Assembly (NCBI GenBank): GCA_963402885.1
Contig: OY727100.1
Span: forward strand, 18,135,395 to 18,199,394
Direction: 5' to 3'
Source: Antedon bifida
Lineage: Eukaryota > Echinodermata > Crinoidea > Comatulida > Antedonidae
DNA length: 64,000 nt
Of the stretch, positions 22,772 through 36,575 are shown in pieces. Within the stretch, counting starts at the first letter, position 1. The number at the start of each line of letters is the position of its first letter. Under the pieces are notes generated by a model. It was given only the letters and a program-made list of their open reading frames with translations, was not told the origin of the DNA and made no database searches. The translations under genes and the position numbers were made by a program.

Positions 22772-25735
22772 TATCATCATGCTTTGTTTCGCAAAAGCTA
22801 CATTTTTTTTTTTTTTTTTTATCAACGTTGCAAAGATGACATAGTGGTTGTTAACACTACACTGTTATCAGATTTTATTTCAATTTCAATGTATTTCCAC
22901 AAAAATACCTAAAACAAAATTGACGTGTACCATACAGTTGAAAGTATAGGCCTATTGTATGATGCGTGCTATCTAAAATGTCCCAGCCCTTCATTATGAA
23001 AGTGATTGCAAGATCTTTTCTCTTTCTTTTTTTTCCTCTCAAAACATCTTTGTTTAGGCTAATTTAATATATTGTATTTTCTACCTAAATTCTTAAAATT
23101 ATACCTTTTAATTAATTGATATAAAGTACACACACTTCTCCATATCCATCCATTCATATTTTTAAATAGAAATTTTAGTTTGATAAACATAACATTTATT
23201 GTATGAGTGACCTACTAACGTTATATACCTGTATAGTTATTCTATTAATATTCAGAAACATCGGCTTATATCAATAGAATGCGTTCTTCATAATTTTCAG
23301 ACCCAGCTTATCAGCCGATCATGTATATTGGTCGACGTTTATACACCTATGTCTAGTATTTTTTTTACATGGAAATGAGATTACCAATGTCAGTAATAAA
23401 ATTTGTGCTAGGAATTTATATCGGTATTTAATACTTTCTACCTGGTTCGGATGAGACTGACAGACAGCGGTTGTGTCCATAAGAATGGACGAATTGACAT
23501 AGACGAGCGGTAGCGGTAAGCGGAAACCGCGTAGCTTGTCTCGCATAGAATCTGTATCTAACCTGAGAGGAAACCACCGCCGTCCGCTCCGCGTTACTGT
23601 GTCTTTTCATCACAATGATTCATTAAATGAAAATCGTTCATAACAATTGAATCGAACGTCTTCTTGTAGCCATAATAAACTTATGTTTCATATTTCAGTA
23701 TACCCGATGTGTTATTGTCTGCTGGAAAACAACCGAATTGAATCATATTTTTCGTATGCTCATCGGCCGATTAAATGTATAGGTCATGTATATACCTTGG
23801 TGATATTGTATTTTTTTTTACAGGCGACTACAGTAACTGTCGTTATCGTTATTAATGTGTGATATACTCAAACCCTTTGCCAATTCATTTAAGTGCTTTT
23901 ATCATCGGACTTATGAGATAGTGTTGACCTTATTCTTTATAAAATATATGAATTGCCATACGAGTAAATCCCACAGGTGCTATATTTTAATATTGGAAGT
24001 GTAATGATATTATATTAATATTAAAATTCTAAAGAAAAATTGAGACAAGATTGTTGTTCGTTATTAGAATTGTTAACGGTTGGACTATAATGGTTGCAAT
24101 GAAAGCTATTAGTCACTATAACGTATAATACATTATCATTAAAATCATTTGAATAATTCCGAACAAACTACATGATATAATGCTACCACTGACGGTAATT
24201 TGGTCTGACAATTACATGGTGACATGAGGCTAGCATAATTGAGATCAAGGTGTCACTTTAGGCCTAGTACAGCTGTACCTATTTTTCAGACACCTTTTAA
24301 AGGAAATATTTATTTATTGTTTTATGCGGATTACATATTAAAATATGAAGAACCTTCATAAAATGCGCGTACAGTTAAACATATATTAAGACGACACCTT
24401 CTGGATCTAATGAGTTGTCTGGTAATAGGTTGTCCTCTGGGAACTGGGTGTAGTGTTAAAACATTATTTCCCATTGCTACTTAATAGGAGTTAACCCTGG
24501 ATAGGGGTGCCCCCTGAATAGGAGTTACCCCTGAATAGGGGTCAAAGGGATGTTTTCTATCGGTATGGTAATACATAATATATAGTTGTTTATGATAATT
24601 TTGTTTTCAACATTCAAAACCGCAGATTAAATTTAATTGCATTTTGATGGACCTGCATATGGGTGCTACCTATTTGTTTGACTGGTAACTTAAGTAATCG
24701 GAATAATTCAAACTTGACAATAAATTTGCTTTTATTTCTTATAACTATATTATAGTTTACAAAATAAAAAAAAAACTCATAGATACAAAATACAGAAAAG
24801 TAAGTTATTTCCACGAGGTCCCTAAATGAAAGAAACTAGACTAAAGCATGAATATCAAATGCAAATAATCTGTCTTGATGAAGAAATACTATTTTACTGT
24901 TTGCCAACTTGCAAACAAATATTGCAATGCTTAAGATCAAACTAGACTAATTCCTTACGATAGGAAAACGAGAAAAGAATAATAATGACGTTCACAATGA
25001 ATCTACAACATATTATATTATGTTCATATGTATTTATGTATTATATCCTTAAGGACATACTTATACTTGAAGCAGGTAAATGACTCACTCTTGGCCATTA
25101 GGCCTACTAGTAAAGACGGTCATGGAGGTAGACTGACATGAATACAAACACAAACAAGACAGACTGACCCACTGTTAGACCGCCAGCAAAACATAAAATA
25201 GATAATTTTCAAATCTTTACCTGTAGTCAAATACGGCTTAGAAGCGGGAAAAACTTGGTACTGTATCCTGTATGATAGAGACGATTGTATACTGTAAGCG
25301 AAATAACAGATAATAGACAAAATATATCAATACATGATCTAACGCTCAAGCAATCGAACGCTGCTTTATATACCACAACAATCTGCATCAGCGGGGAACG
25401 CAAAGTTTGCATCCATCAATTTTCATGATGTCATGGCTAACGATCACATCATTGGTCATCTCAAATGCCGTACGCAACATAATGTTGGGGGAATCAATTC
25501 CCGAAAAACAATGTGTATAAAGAAGAAATCATATTGTTTATGAGTATGCTCACGTGCTTTTCATCATGTCTTTTATTTAATAATAACCATAAGCCATCCG
25601 CATACCAATTACAATGATGTATCTATATTGATGATACTTTCTACTAGGCACGGTATTCTTCTTCTTCTATAATTGACTTTATGGTTAAGGAGCGGAATAA
25701 GGAGAGATAAAAAATAAAGGCAAAGCCGGTTTACC
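22772..25735. other. No gene recognised
   Basis: A GC-richer patch at 23500-23605 and short repeats of ATAGGAGTTA/CCCCTGAATAGG at 24480-24550. No convincing exon on either strand. Confidence 0.45.
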
Positions 25736-25880
25736 ACTAGGCGAATTTATTCGCGAGAATCGAAAATACTGACTGATGCGCATGCGTATTAATAATTTCA
25801 TCTACTTTTTGTGACGTGAAAAATCACAACCAATCAGAACTCGAGAATGTTCGATTCGCGCGAAAATATTCGCAAATGAG
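25730..25880. mobile_element. Foldback MITE-like element with GCGAAT termini
   Basis: Left arm 25741-25764 (GCGAATTTATTCGCGAGAAT...) and right arm 25850-25873 pair with about 21 of 24 bases. The interior has no coding frame. Distinct from family A. Confidence 0.7.
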
Positions 25881-26415
25881 AAAACAGACTTAGCTGAAGA
25901 CCACAAGCTTTTTAATTTTTTCTAATCATGTTTTTTCATTTTCCATTTTCTGTTTTACATTTGTGCACAACGCATTGAAACCAGCTTGCGTATGCACTCT
26001 AAAGAAGTAACGATTAATATTGTTATTATTATAATCTGATACATTTTTACAGTGTTTAACATTGTTGTTTTTTTACTACTGTTACCTCAACACTATTATT
26101 ATGCATAACATCATCAGAGGACGCAACGAACAAATGTATTTGAGTGAGTTCAAAATTATTTTACCAGTGTAACTGTTGTCTTTCTGAATAAACCTACGTC
26201 AACACCAAAGCAGCTTTCAACAATAACGTATTATGCCCAATGCATGCACAAATGTCAAAACACACAAGATACCTCCAAAAGACATGAATACATACAAATA
26301 CACCATGAATTAATAACTTATTAAAAACACACTTTTGAAAACTCTTGAGGACGTCCAAGGTTCACTGGGTGAATTTCAAAATTGGGCAACATATAATGAA
26401 CCAGAAGAATTAAGT

Positions 26416-26726
26416 TTAAGCTTGCTTCCTACTTGGACGCAATGAAAGGGCGGAATCACATAGTTATGCTTGGTTCATCAGGAGACACAACGAAAGTAAT
26501 TTGACCAATCACAAGCGACGGATTATTCGAACAGTCGCTTGTCATTGGTCAACTCGCTTGCGTTACGTCTACTTCCTTGCATTTCGCTTCTAGTGAAAAC
26601 CAAACTTTATTAATTTTACCAATTACGACGCAGCGCATAACTCGAACCGTCGCTAACGATCAGTCAACTCGATCACTTTCGATGCGCCTACGTCGTTGCG
26701 TTGCGTCCAAAGAAGAGGGAACCAAT
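26416..26726. mobile_element. Palindromic family A, nested or tandem copies
   Basis: Left end TTAAGCTTGCTTCC, a second internal left-end-like GCTTGGTTCATCAGG, TTGACCAATCACAAGCGACG, its inverse GTCGCTTGTCATTGGTCAAC, then another arm ending GTCGTTGCGTTGCGTCCAA and GGGAACCAA. Two copies appear merged. Confidence 0.7.
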
Positions 26727-27490
26727 AATCTAGATAGAAGGATGGATACTCGCATTTCTAATCATGATGTTTATTTATAACCATAACTGATGTTAAATGT
26801 TGTGTTCGTGTACGAATATGACCACCCACGCTAAAAATAATTCACTAAGTGACGTCATTCAAAGAGCCCCAATATATATATATATATATATAAATGTATT
26901 CCGTTAATATTTTGCGTAATTAAAATTGACAAATGGTCTGTCATCATTTTAACCGCATTCATGATATAATCCTCTAATATGATAATTTTAATTTGTTATG
27001 ATCCTTATAAAAATTACGCCAATGTGAGTAAACGTGTACACTCACACACTCTGAGCTCACTAAAATTCCATCCAATTATTAATTTCTAGAAAAAATGTGT
27101 AGTTTTCTTGCTAATTTAACAGTTATGGAAAATAATAATAAAAAAGGCTCTAATAAGTCAGTTATGTATGGCGTTTGCTCCACGTAAATTTTCTGATTAA
27201 TTTGTAAATATAAACCGAACAAAAAATGCACATTGTGCTTTGAACTCCTCGAGAGAAAGTGAACGCAAGAGCCGCACGGACAGTATTTGAAAAGGAAAGC
27301 ATCTTTAATTCCGCAAGTTTCTCAATGGATACTATTTTGGATCAACGTACACCCACACGGGAACATCTAACTACATTCTTTCCAATAATTCACTCTAGAA
27401 ATAGAAATGTGTGTATACTTTCCTTTCTAGAATTAAACATTTAGCGGAAAGAATCCATAAAAACTACCAGCTCTATTACAATACATGTAA
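26727..27490. other. No gene recognised; short TA microsatellite
   Basis: (TA)n at about 26872-26892. The frame at 27259-27444 has no family features. Confidence 0.5.
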
Positions 27491-27499
27491 TGAGTACCA

Positions 27500-27720
27500 C
27501 GCTCGGATGGTACTAGTCACCGTGAGTGACCGAGCGCGCGTCGTAATCCATATAGCCTTATGGCAAGGGTTCGAGTCTCTATCTTTTTGAATAATATAAA
27601 CCGTAGGTCCAGTGTACACGCAATGCTCATGTACACTGTAAAGAACCTGTACATCTTCTGAGACGAGTAGAAGGTTGTGTACTAGCTAACAGCCACTGTT
27701 GTGGACAGGCAAAATAGCTC
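27500..27720 (+). mobile_element. tRNA-derived SINE copy (decayed)
   Basis: Head with A-box-like GAGTGACCGAGCGCG and B-box-like AAGGGTTCGAGTCTC, then body text CCAGTGTACACG, GTACACTGTAAAGAACC and GTGGACAGGCAAAATAGCTC, typical of invertebrate tRNA-headed SINEs. Not a functional tRNA, because the T-stem has mismatches. Confidence 0.6.
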
Positions 27721-27739
27721 AGTTTCGAAAAAGCATTTA

Positions 27740-27782
27740 GTTGAACCATGGATCTATAAATTAGATAAGTCCATGGTTGAAC
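27740..27782. repeat. 13-bp perfect inverted repeat
   Basis: GTTGAACCATGGA (27740-27752) and TCCATGGTTGAAC (27770-27782) form a perfect stem around 17 nt, just past the SINE body. Confidence 0.8.
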
Positions 27783-27829
27783 ATTGTAACGTCCATCTAA
27801 GTCCACATCGCATTGGGACGGCATTGTGT

Positions 27830-28640
27830 GAAATTAAATTGTTCGTAGAATGCGCTATATAGATGTATTAACATTAAAAGTAACATTGCCAATCAAACAC
27901 CATCTAATACCATCAAAGAGGGGCCCTTATAGTTGCAGTTTTTTTTAAGTAACTATCGTTACTGATAAATAACTTAAAATCACATCAATCAATCTATGCT
28001 AATAGACTGTGAAGGAAAGCATTGAAATAACTTATAAGTACATTTGCCATGTGATTTAAAATGAATTATGAAGTCAGTCATAAATGATCGACTTCTGACA
28101 GTAACTGGTCATGTAGATTTACAGCTATACGCCAAGCTTGTAAACAAAAATGATTAAGTGATTTTCCACGTGATTGAATTGAAAATGTTAACATTGGGAG
28201 GAATTCTACGAATTCGTTCCAGGCGATCCTGTAATATAATTCTTAGATATAAACAGTATGAATTAATTACTTATTAAACTCATCTCGTGAAGTAGTGACG
28301 CGTAGGCCTACCAATGACCCTTCCTCTCACTACACATCTACGTTTTGTAGGCCTAAGTTTAGTTGTCTGCAAGCCAATTATGTGGCTGAATGGTATAGCG
28401 TTCAGCTGTGGAACTGGACCTTTGGAATCGTTCTGGAATCTGTTTCAATACGTTTAGGCCTTTATATTGTATATACATTATTTTTCGAAGTGCTGCATAA
28501 TCTAATAAATATAATTCACAATAACTTTTTATTTACTGTTCGTTACACATTATATAAAGATTTTGGTAAATGAAAAGTAAAAATTAGGAAAGATAAGACA
28601 AACGCTTGAGATAGTACTTCCATCCGACTGTGCTATTAAA
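27830..28640. other. No gene recognised; a tRNA-like fragment at 28383-28430
   Basis: TGGCTGAATGGTATAGCG resembles a box A and spacing. The T-arm is not recognisable. Otherwise AT-rich. Confidence 0.35.
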
Positions 28641-29009
28641 GCCCATTTACACTATAAGGGCGATAACGATCGACGATTAATAGATAAACATACATTTTTT
28701 TTGATAAAACAAAACAAATTAGAACAGTTTTCGTTCTAGAACTATAGGATAATCATTTATGCCATATTTGATAAAAATAATATTTTCAAAAATCCAATCA
28801 AATGACGTCATGGTCAATAAAAACAATAAAATCTTTGTATTGTAACGATATTATTGCTCTTACTAATCATGACGTCATTTTATTGGACGTGTGGAAATAT
28901 TATTTTCGTCAAAGGCAGCATAGATGATAATCCTGTAGTTCTAGGATGAAAACTTGTTAAACTTCTTTTGTTTTAGTATGGTATGAAAAGTGCATATAAA
29001 TGGCATTAT
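28641..29009. mobile_element. Family C foldback element, about 370 bp
   Basis: Left half GCCCATTTACACTATA..., TTCTAGAACTATAGGATAAT, AAATGACGTCATGG pairs with right half AATCATGACGTCATTTTATT, GATAATCCTGTAGTTCTAGG, ...AAATGGCATTATA. Arms of roughly 150 bp, imperfect. No coding frame. Confidence 0.75.
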
Positions 29010-29454
29010 ATACCCATCGTTTATATTGTACGGCAATTGACACAGTTTACGCTGCTCCGCTTTACTTCAATAAATAAGTCACGTGTGTACTCGGTTTAAC
29101 CATTAACTTAATATTAATAACTTAATGTCATAGATGAATAAATTTAATCACATTTCAACACATTTTTTTTTTACTTTGCTAAACAATATTGTCGTTCTTT
29201 GAATTACCTGGTGAATATGTTGCTTCAAAACGATCTTCGTTAACTTTACCCTAGTTGCCTGCGTGGAATAACACATGGTAATGTATTTACTTAGGTATCA
29301 ATAACCGAACTTATACGTTATGTTATCGATTTTATGTATTTTTTTTAATGTTTACATTTCATTACGTTCGTCTATGTTTCAATAGATTCTTTTATACAGT
29401 GAAAGTTCGGATTGTTGTTCTATTCATATTTCATATAATTTTCTTATAATTGGC

Positions 29455-29545
29455 TGCAGTCGCGTGCTCAAATTTGAGTTAGTGTTTACCGACCGACCGA
29501 CCGGCCAACCGACCGACATAGTGAGCTGTAGAGTGGCATTTGCAC
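29455..29545 (-). mobile_element. Dispersed repeat F, copy 3 (partial)
   Basis: Plus-strand text GCAGTCGCGTGCTCAAATTT, GAGTTAGTGTTTACCGACCG, ACCGACATAGTGAGCTGTAG is the inverse of the 3' half of copies 1 and 2. Confidence 0.7.
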
Positions 29546-31469
29546 GCGACTATGTCGTGGCAAAAATGAATATGACTTTGTAATTACAATACAATGTTTA
29601 GTTTACGTATCAATTGAAGCCCCCACGAAGTAACAAAGTAAATAATATTCACTTTAAAAAATAACTAAAATCGTTAAAATTATAATTTGCCTATAAATAA
29701 TTTTACACATTGCATCATTGTGTTTGATCGTAGCCTCTTTATCAAGAGTTTCTACACAGTGACACTTTTCGAAAATAAAATTAAATCAGAATCATATATT
29801 AGTATTCTCGCAATAAGTTTGCAGTTAATTTAAGATGGCATGCTTGATTGTTTTGGGAATTACTTAAATAGATGTTGTTATATTGCACTGTGTCGACGTT
29901 AAGTTTAGGGAAGTCTTTCATTTCCCATTCCCTTGGAATTACACCGGCATCACGATATTATATTTTGATTATTATAATTTAATATTGTTAATGCTAAAAG
30001 TGAGAAAATTAGAAAACCGTATGGAATTTCGATTATACTTATACATTATTGTATGCTGGTTTCATTATTACACTGCCGAGGATGATCAAAATGACCAATC
30101 AATATAGATACTTCTCGAATGCTTCAGCTTAGAGAACATCGCACAGTCATGATGGTTCCATTCAGACAGGACTGCCAATGACGGAATGATAAAGATTATA
30201 AAACTAGTGTTTTGGTCGGAATTGGAGTCTTTTTTTACTGTTCTGGGTTTGATTATGACGAACCTTTTGCCTTTTGCATATCTGGCTCAAATATGAGCCA
30301 GATATTTAACATTTTAATATAGATAATAATATAGCACGGGTTGCATATGCCATGTATCAAAACAAACAAACTTAAAAAACAGGAATATCGATCAGAATGA
30401 TAAGCTTTTTTTTGTCGGCATCGGCACTTCTTTTTCGAATGGGTTTTATTAGGATGAACCATGTATCAAATGCAAAATATCATTACAAATATATTGGAAA
30501 TGAAAATTGGAAGATCAGTGACAGAATGATGACTGTTTTTGTCGCCATTGGCGCCTTGTCCAATATGTTTGATTATGCCGAATCTTTGTCCAATATGTTT
30601 GATTATGCCGAATCACAATAACACGTAAGAATCAGAACGTGAAAAAAACAAACATAATTAATACTAGTTAGTTGAACCTTTAACCCAATCAGAGCTTTCC
30701 AATTAACTTCTGAATGACAAAGACAAATGGGTTTCCATTAGGAAATTTCAATTTCTTACAGTGTGAACGTGCCTTAAGGTACTGTTAGCTACGGTAATTC
30801 GTGTGACTTCTGTGTGAGATAATATAATTTGTACAACAATTTAGATGCTCAACCATTAATATCGAATAACGGTACATTCACACTTGAAAGATTAAGATTG
30901 ATAAGATCATTTCCTATTCGTCCATGATCTTGTCAAGATATATTTTACCAAATTTGTCAAAACACATCAAAGTGATATTACTGCGGACGTAATATTTCCG
31001 TTCCCAGAACATATATTTTATCATAATCGCTACAATGTAGAATATTTTTCAAACATGAAATTTACTATGGTAAATTAATTCTTACAATGTATCAGATAAA
31101 TACGAGTAACTAAATGTTAAAAAATAATGGAAAACAGTGTCAAGCATTTTAAATAACGAGGTCTTCTGATTCCTCTAATTCAGTAAGATGTTTTATTTAT
31201 AATATAATTTATCTATTAGAAATCACCAAGGTTGAAATTATATCATAAAATATTGGATTACCAAAAGTTAATATTAAATTTAAGGGCGTTAATCTGTAAC
31301 AATAAAAAATGAAAAAAAACAATGAAAAATATTTGAAATCGTTAATTATTAATTTATCAGTGTACAGAGATTATAACTATACTATTATTGTTGAATTTAA
31401 GGTGAATAAGCTGGATTTTAAATAGAGATCAACATTATTCTACTGCAGTTATTGCTTTAAAAAAACAGT
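29546..31469. other. No gene recognised; a 31-bp duplication
   Basis: CCAATATGTTTGATTATGCC is present twice in direct tandem at 30560-30615. Otherwise no conserved segment. Confidence 0.5.
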
Positions 31470-31479
31470 TATCTAACCA

Positions 31480-31785
31480 GGTAAAGGTAAAGTCGAAACC
31501 TAATGCTAACGGCCGTGGTGCCCATCTCCATTTCTTTTAGCGTTTGGGCCAGACTCCACTAAGTGTGTATGTTTGTGGGGGGTACGCCACTCCTCCCGCA
31601 CAAACGAGTCTGATTTACCTTCCCAGTACTTTTTACATACCGGTACCCATTTCTATCACCTGGGTGGGGAGGAACAATGTGGATAAAGAATCTTGCTCAA
31701 GGACTCAACACTGCAGTGACCGAGACGGGGCTTTAACCGACAACCTCTTGATTGCAAGTCCAATGCTCTAACCACTGCGCCACAG
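31480..31785 (-). mobile_element. Full-length tRNA-derived SINE with target-site duplication
   Basis: The minus strand begins CTGTGGCGCAGTGGTTAGAG, a tRNA head with box A; a box-B-like GTCGGTTAAAGCCCCG follows, then a body with CCTTGAGCAAGATTCTTTAT and CACCCAGGTGATAGAAATGG, and a tail CGACTTTACCTTTACC. TATCTAACCA flanks it at 31470-31479 and 31786-31795, a perfect 10-bp duplication. This marks a complete retroposed insertion. The head looks Ala-like (TGC) but is too changed to be a tRNA. Confidence 0.88.
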
Positions 31786-31795
31786 TATCTAACCA

Positions 31796-32675
31796 ACACT
31801 AACACTATTAGTCTACTTTGTTCCGTCTGACATCTTGGTTACATTTCCAAAATGCACACCACAAAAGTATTTATATTAACAAACACGCCATGCCATTTGC
31901 TGATTAAGAAAATCTATTACGTTGACTATGAGATATTGATAAAAGATGAGATATTGATAAAAGATGAAATATAATGTTCGTGGGTCGTAACATTTCTGCG
32001 GTAATATTAATTGGTCAGATGTTTTCCTGACCAATTAACTGTGCTCACAGAAGCAAAACTATCACCCTACGCAGTATATAGGCATTTACTGTATAGACTA
32101 CACTGCAACAAACAATTTTCTTTACAAACTGGTGCTGGTTTTATAGCGTAGTTGACACGTCTACACTAGCAAGCTCGAGCAAACTCCAGGTTCGCAAACA
32201 ATTTTGTAAAGTGTGTTAATACATAGACTAGAATTCAGAAACATTATTCGTCTAGAAACAGTTTGCATAAAATCTGTTTATTTTTTCCTGATACCAAGGG
32301 TAACCACCGCAGAGAAAATGAATTATAAGTTTGCATACGTGTCGACAATCACTTTTTAGAGATTATATTTTCCCCTCCACTTACTTGACTAGACTGTACA
32401 AATGCATCATATATCTATCGTTATAAGTTGTTTACTTTATCTCATTCTCCATAAGGAGTTTAGCGCAGACGGTGATCATAAAGAGAATATTAACTGGCGT
32501 CTTTTAGGGACTTTTCAATTACACGACGCGACGTTACGCACAAAGTCCATCAGACCGAATACGATCGTCTGCGCATGTCTCTACTTGCTGGCATAGTGTT
32601 ATATCAATGGAACCGATCGGCAACTGGTTTTCAACAAAGTTTTGTGTATTATGAACAAGGCCAACAGCCATTAAG
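31796..32675. other. No gene recognised
   Basis: AT-rich. The frame at 32402-32596 has no family features. Confidence 0.5.
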
Positions 32676-32930
<255 letters not shown>

Positions 32931-33224
32931 TTATTCATTATTATTCATAAATATTTTTTAATTGGCTTTTCCTCATACATTTTGCTAAAAACATTGATAT
33001 TGCCACAATAAAACCTCGTTGGAACAACACCAAATAACGTTTTCTTTATTTTATTTTATCTTTGTGTATATATTTGTGATTTTTTTGTTTGTAAAATGGT
33101 CTTAGAAAGAACAGAACTCAACACAATGCAAGATCCATCAATTATAATATAACGTATAGTTATCATATCTTATTGAAAATAAATACAAATATGAATAGGC
33201 CCAAGAAAATGTTCAGGATCAATC

Positions 33225-33375
33225 TTAACTTAAATCGTTTTGCTTAAGTTAAGATAGTAAAGAAGAGCTTAAGTGAAATATTGAGGAATAGAATATTATA
33301 TAAATGTTCTTATGTTACTTAAGCAAAATCATTTACTTAAAACAAAGTTAAGATAATTTCTTGTTAAGCACGTTT
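33225..33375. repeat. CTTAACTT/AAGTTAAG palindromic patch
   Basis: AATCTTAACTTAAATCG is followed by its inverse TTAAGTTAAGAT, and TTACTTAAGCAAAATC and AAAGTTAAGATAAT repeat the words. A decayed foldback cluster. Confidence 0.5.
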
Positions 33376-36089
33376 GATAAACATTTGCTTCTAACCTACT
33401 TTCTCCAATGCCAATAATAGTGTACACAGTACAGTTCTGGTAAAATTTTCTATATTTTTCATTTGTACCATAAAAAATAGACTTACTATTTTGCTATGTT
33501 TAATAGAAAGAAAAAATACAACATCAATTATTTGAAACCAGATGAATGTTTTCGAGAACTTTTAAATAGGCTTCTTCTTTTAGTGAAATGCACGAATATA
33601 TAATTTTTTTTCCAGCTTGATATTGAAATTACAAGTGTATAACCAGCAAATATTAATATATCTCGGCACTTTTTAATCCCCAGGGTACTCGAGGAGTACA
33701 CGCTCGAGTAAGAAGCCATTATTCACGGTATTGCGTATTTGATAGATGAAAGGATCGGAGTAGGTTGAGGTTGAATTTATTACCATACTGACAGTTAAAC
33801 GTACTCTTTCTTCCCAATAATAATAGCAAGTACAATGTTCAGTAAAATTTATTTCTGGCAAATATTTTTTGATCAATTTTCCAGATAAAGTATTAGGTCT
33901 GAAACCGGATTCTTTTCGTATGTAACTTTTCAGGTTTTAGTTAAAAAATGACAAAAAGATATTTGAGAGCTATAGCAACTATGGAGTGGCCTCTCCCATA
34001 CAACAGTAAATAAGCTACCAATACGACTGGTTATAGATTTTGTGCAGAAGTTGCCAGAATTTCTAATAAACTGATTTGTATAGGACTTCTCTCTGAAAAA
34101 GCTTTAACACACACGGGCACTATCCAGGATATTTGTATGCGGGCTAAGATATTATCTTTTAACAAAAATGAATAAGTTGTCTTTAACCAAAGTCCGAAAC
34201 CTTTTGGAGAAGTTGCTTATGCAGAACACAGCTTGACAAGTAGCAATCCAATCGTTTGTACTGACTGAAAAACAACTTAAAACACTAATAAAAACAAATT
34301 AATACCAGTTTAAATACGTCTAAATTGGTACACCCACGTCTTCATAAGAATTCATAAGAAAACATTTCAAAACATAAAACATATAGATTTTTTTGTAGTA
34401 TTTTCACGTGTATATTGACACTATCATTTCTATTTTTGTATTTGAAGAGTCAATGGATCGCAAGGTGTTTTAACTTGTGTAGGCGTTTAAATTATGTTGA
34501 GAGCTTGATCTTATATCGGTGGTGTTAATCACAGGATGACGTTTGTAATAGGCCTAATCATTTAAACATGAAATTTAAATGGTAAACCAAAAGGCGTTTA
34601 ACGCGCGAAGTTTCGATAGTAATCCCAGGTTCATCACTAGAAATCATCAACTCGTGGTTAACATATTGATCCATAATTGATTTGATTTTAATTGTTATTG
34701 TTGTTGTCTTTTAAAGAAAATAGCGGGTTCTCGCGTTTTGTTATAAGTATATTAAAAACACGTTTTAAAATAGCATTTTCTCGCGTTTCGCACGAGTATA
34801 AAACGCGATTTAAGAGGTTATTTTGATTATTATAGCTAAGGTCTCTTTATCTCTCTTTTATTTTATAAACAGTTAGTTAAGCAGGACTAAAAACGGAAAG
34901 TTTACTTTCTTACAATTACCATGTATGTAATTAATCATTATGGTGATTAGGAATAAAAACAAAGCTGTGGATACGATTGTAAAAATACAATGCTAATTGA
35001 AATTCTGAAAGCCTATAAACATTTTAAAGAAACGTATGTGACGATTTATGGGCATGTTACTAAATATCTCGACCAAGACAATATCTCATTCTATATTCTT
35101 CGAAAAGTAAACTAACACAGGCTATAATTTGCATAATGTGACTATAACTGTAACACAATGAATACTGTGATGAATTATTAGTTTAAAATCAATAAATTTA
35201 CCTAGATTCAATCTTGAATTTGTTTCTTTTAAATTTTGAAATTCAAATCGATAATTAGAAAACGCAGACGATAATTATTATTGTCTGATAATCAAGCACA
35301 ATACATTGATATTTAGTGCGAACAAAAAATCTCAATTAGCCTAATAATCGGATGGGACTCGAAACCGCGACATAGACCGCCGCTCTCCGCACATGTGGAA
35401 ACGAATTCGGCACCTCTATTTTCTTTGTATCCAGTAGTTTAGGCCTAAGTATTATTTAAAATAGTATCGATGTATTCGTACATCAACTTACCCGGGTAAA
35501 TAACTAACCCACACTCAATGATGAAATTATACGATAAAGCATTTCAATAGCTAGAGAATTTTTCAACAAAACCCGTGTACATAACTAATCCATGTCTATG
35601 TTTCCTGTCCTGAATGTCAGGGGCAACTTAATCGAGGACTTTCGTCTTTTTGTGAAGAGCAATAATTAGACATTTATAGGTAATCGATAGTTAAAATAAT
35701 GGAGAAGTTTACGCTTATTAGGGTTGATGCAACGATACTGAGCTAGCTATTCAACGTCTGGTCACTGACCTACAGTGTTAACGAATACTTTAGGTGATAG
35801 CATAAAATAATTGTAAGATAATCTCAGTGATTATATTAAGAGAAAGAAATCATTGTAAGTGTTATTTTCTCTTTTCTATGTAGGTGTTATTTTAATTGTG
35901 CATTCAAGATGTTACACATCGAAGATGGATAGTAAGGGAATCTGTCACTTACAATGACACGTAATTCAAGCGGTTTAATAGATGGTTTTACATGGAAATT
36001 AATGAATTTGATTTACTTTCTTGTTGTACAGTATTCTTTTGTAATATAATGATAGGTCTAATGCAGAGAGTGACAATATTTTCCAACGT

Positions 36090-36180
36090 GCAGAAATGGC
36101 CATTTATACTAGGACGATAACGATAATGAAAACTTAAATAATTGCTTTTGTTTTAACTGTTGGAAACACGTCTATATCGC
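36090..36180. mobile_element. Family C end fragment
   Basis: GGCCATTTATACTAGGACGA followed by TAACGATAATGAAAACTT resembles the left end of the family C element at 28641. Short and decayed. Confidence 0.35.
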
Positions 36181-36490
36181 CAATCCGAATCATCCGAGTA
36201 AAGATACTTCCACATCGCGGCCGGATTCGGCCCAGCGGCCTAAGAAAAATATCGCAAGCGTTGAGCGTGCTTTCACACGGATATCGGTGTCAAGCGAGGT
36301 CATTCATGCTCACTACTGTTGATTATTCAAAAGAAAAAAATTGATTTCAGCAAACAAATGGGTTCTCGATCCATAGCACCAAATTCGGGGTCCAAATCAG
36401 GTACGGATTCAAATCGTACGAATTTGGTTTGAACGATCTTATGTTTTACCACTGAACCCATTTTCTACGATAGTTTTCTCAGGGCACACT

Positions 36491-36575
36491 TTCACGGAAC
36501 TGAAGACGGTACCGTGTTATTAAATAAAGGAAAATTATATACATATATATACGGTGCCGTCTTCCGTTCCGTTAA
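36491..36575. repeat. 25-bp inverted repeat, 35-nt loop
   Basis: ACGGAACTGAAGACGGTACC (left) and GGTGCCGTCTTCCGTTCCGT (right) pair with three mismatches in 25, with a TA-rich loop. MITE ends or a cruciform. Confidence 0.7.

Noticed and set aside
23319-23613. Two overlapping minus frames in a GC-richer patch
   Set aside because: Composition alone makes the frames open. No splice sites or family motifs were found.
27525-27597. Possible functional tRNA gene (also 21172, 28383, 35355, 62866)
   Set aside because: Only box A or box B words are good. The T-stem or acceptor stem does not pair, and SINE body sequence follows the best one.
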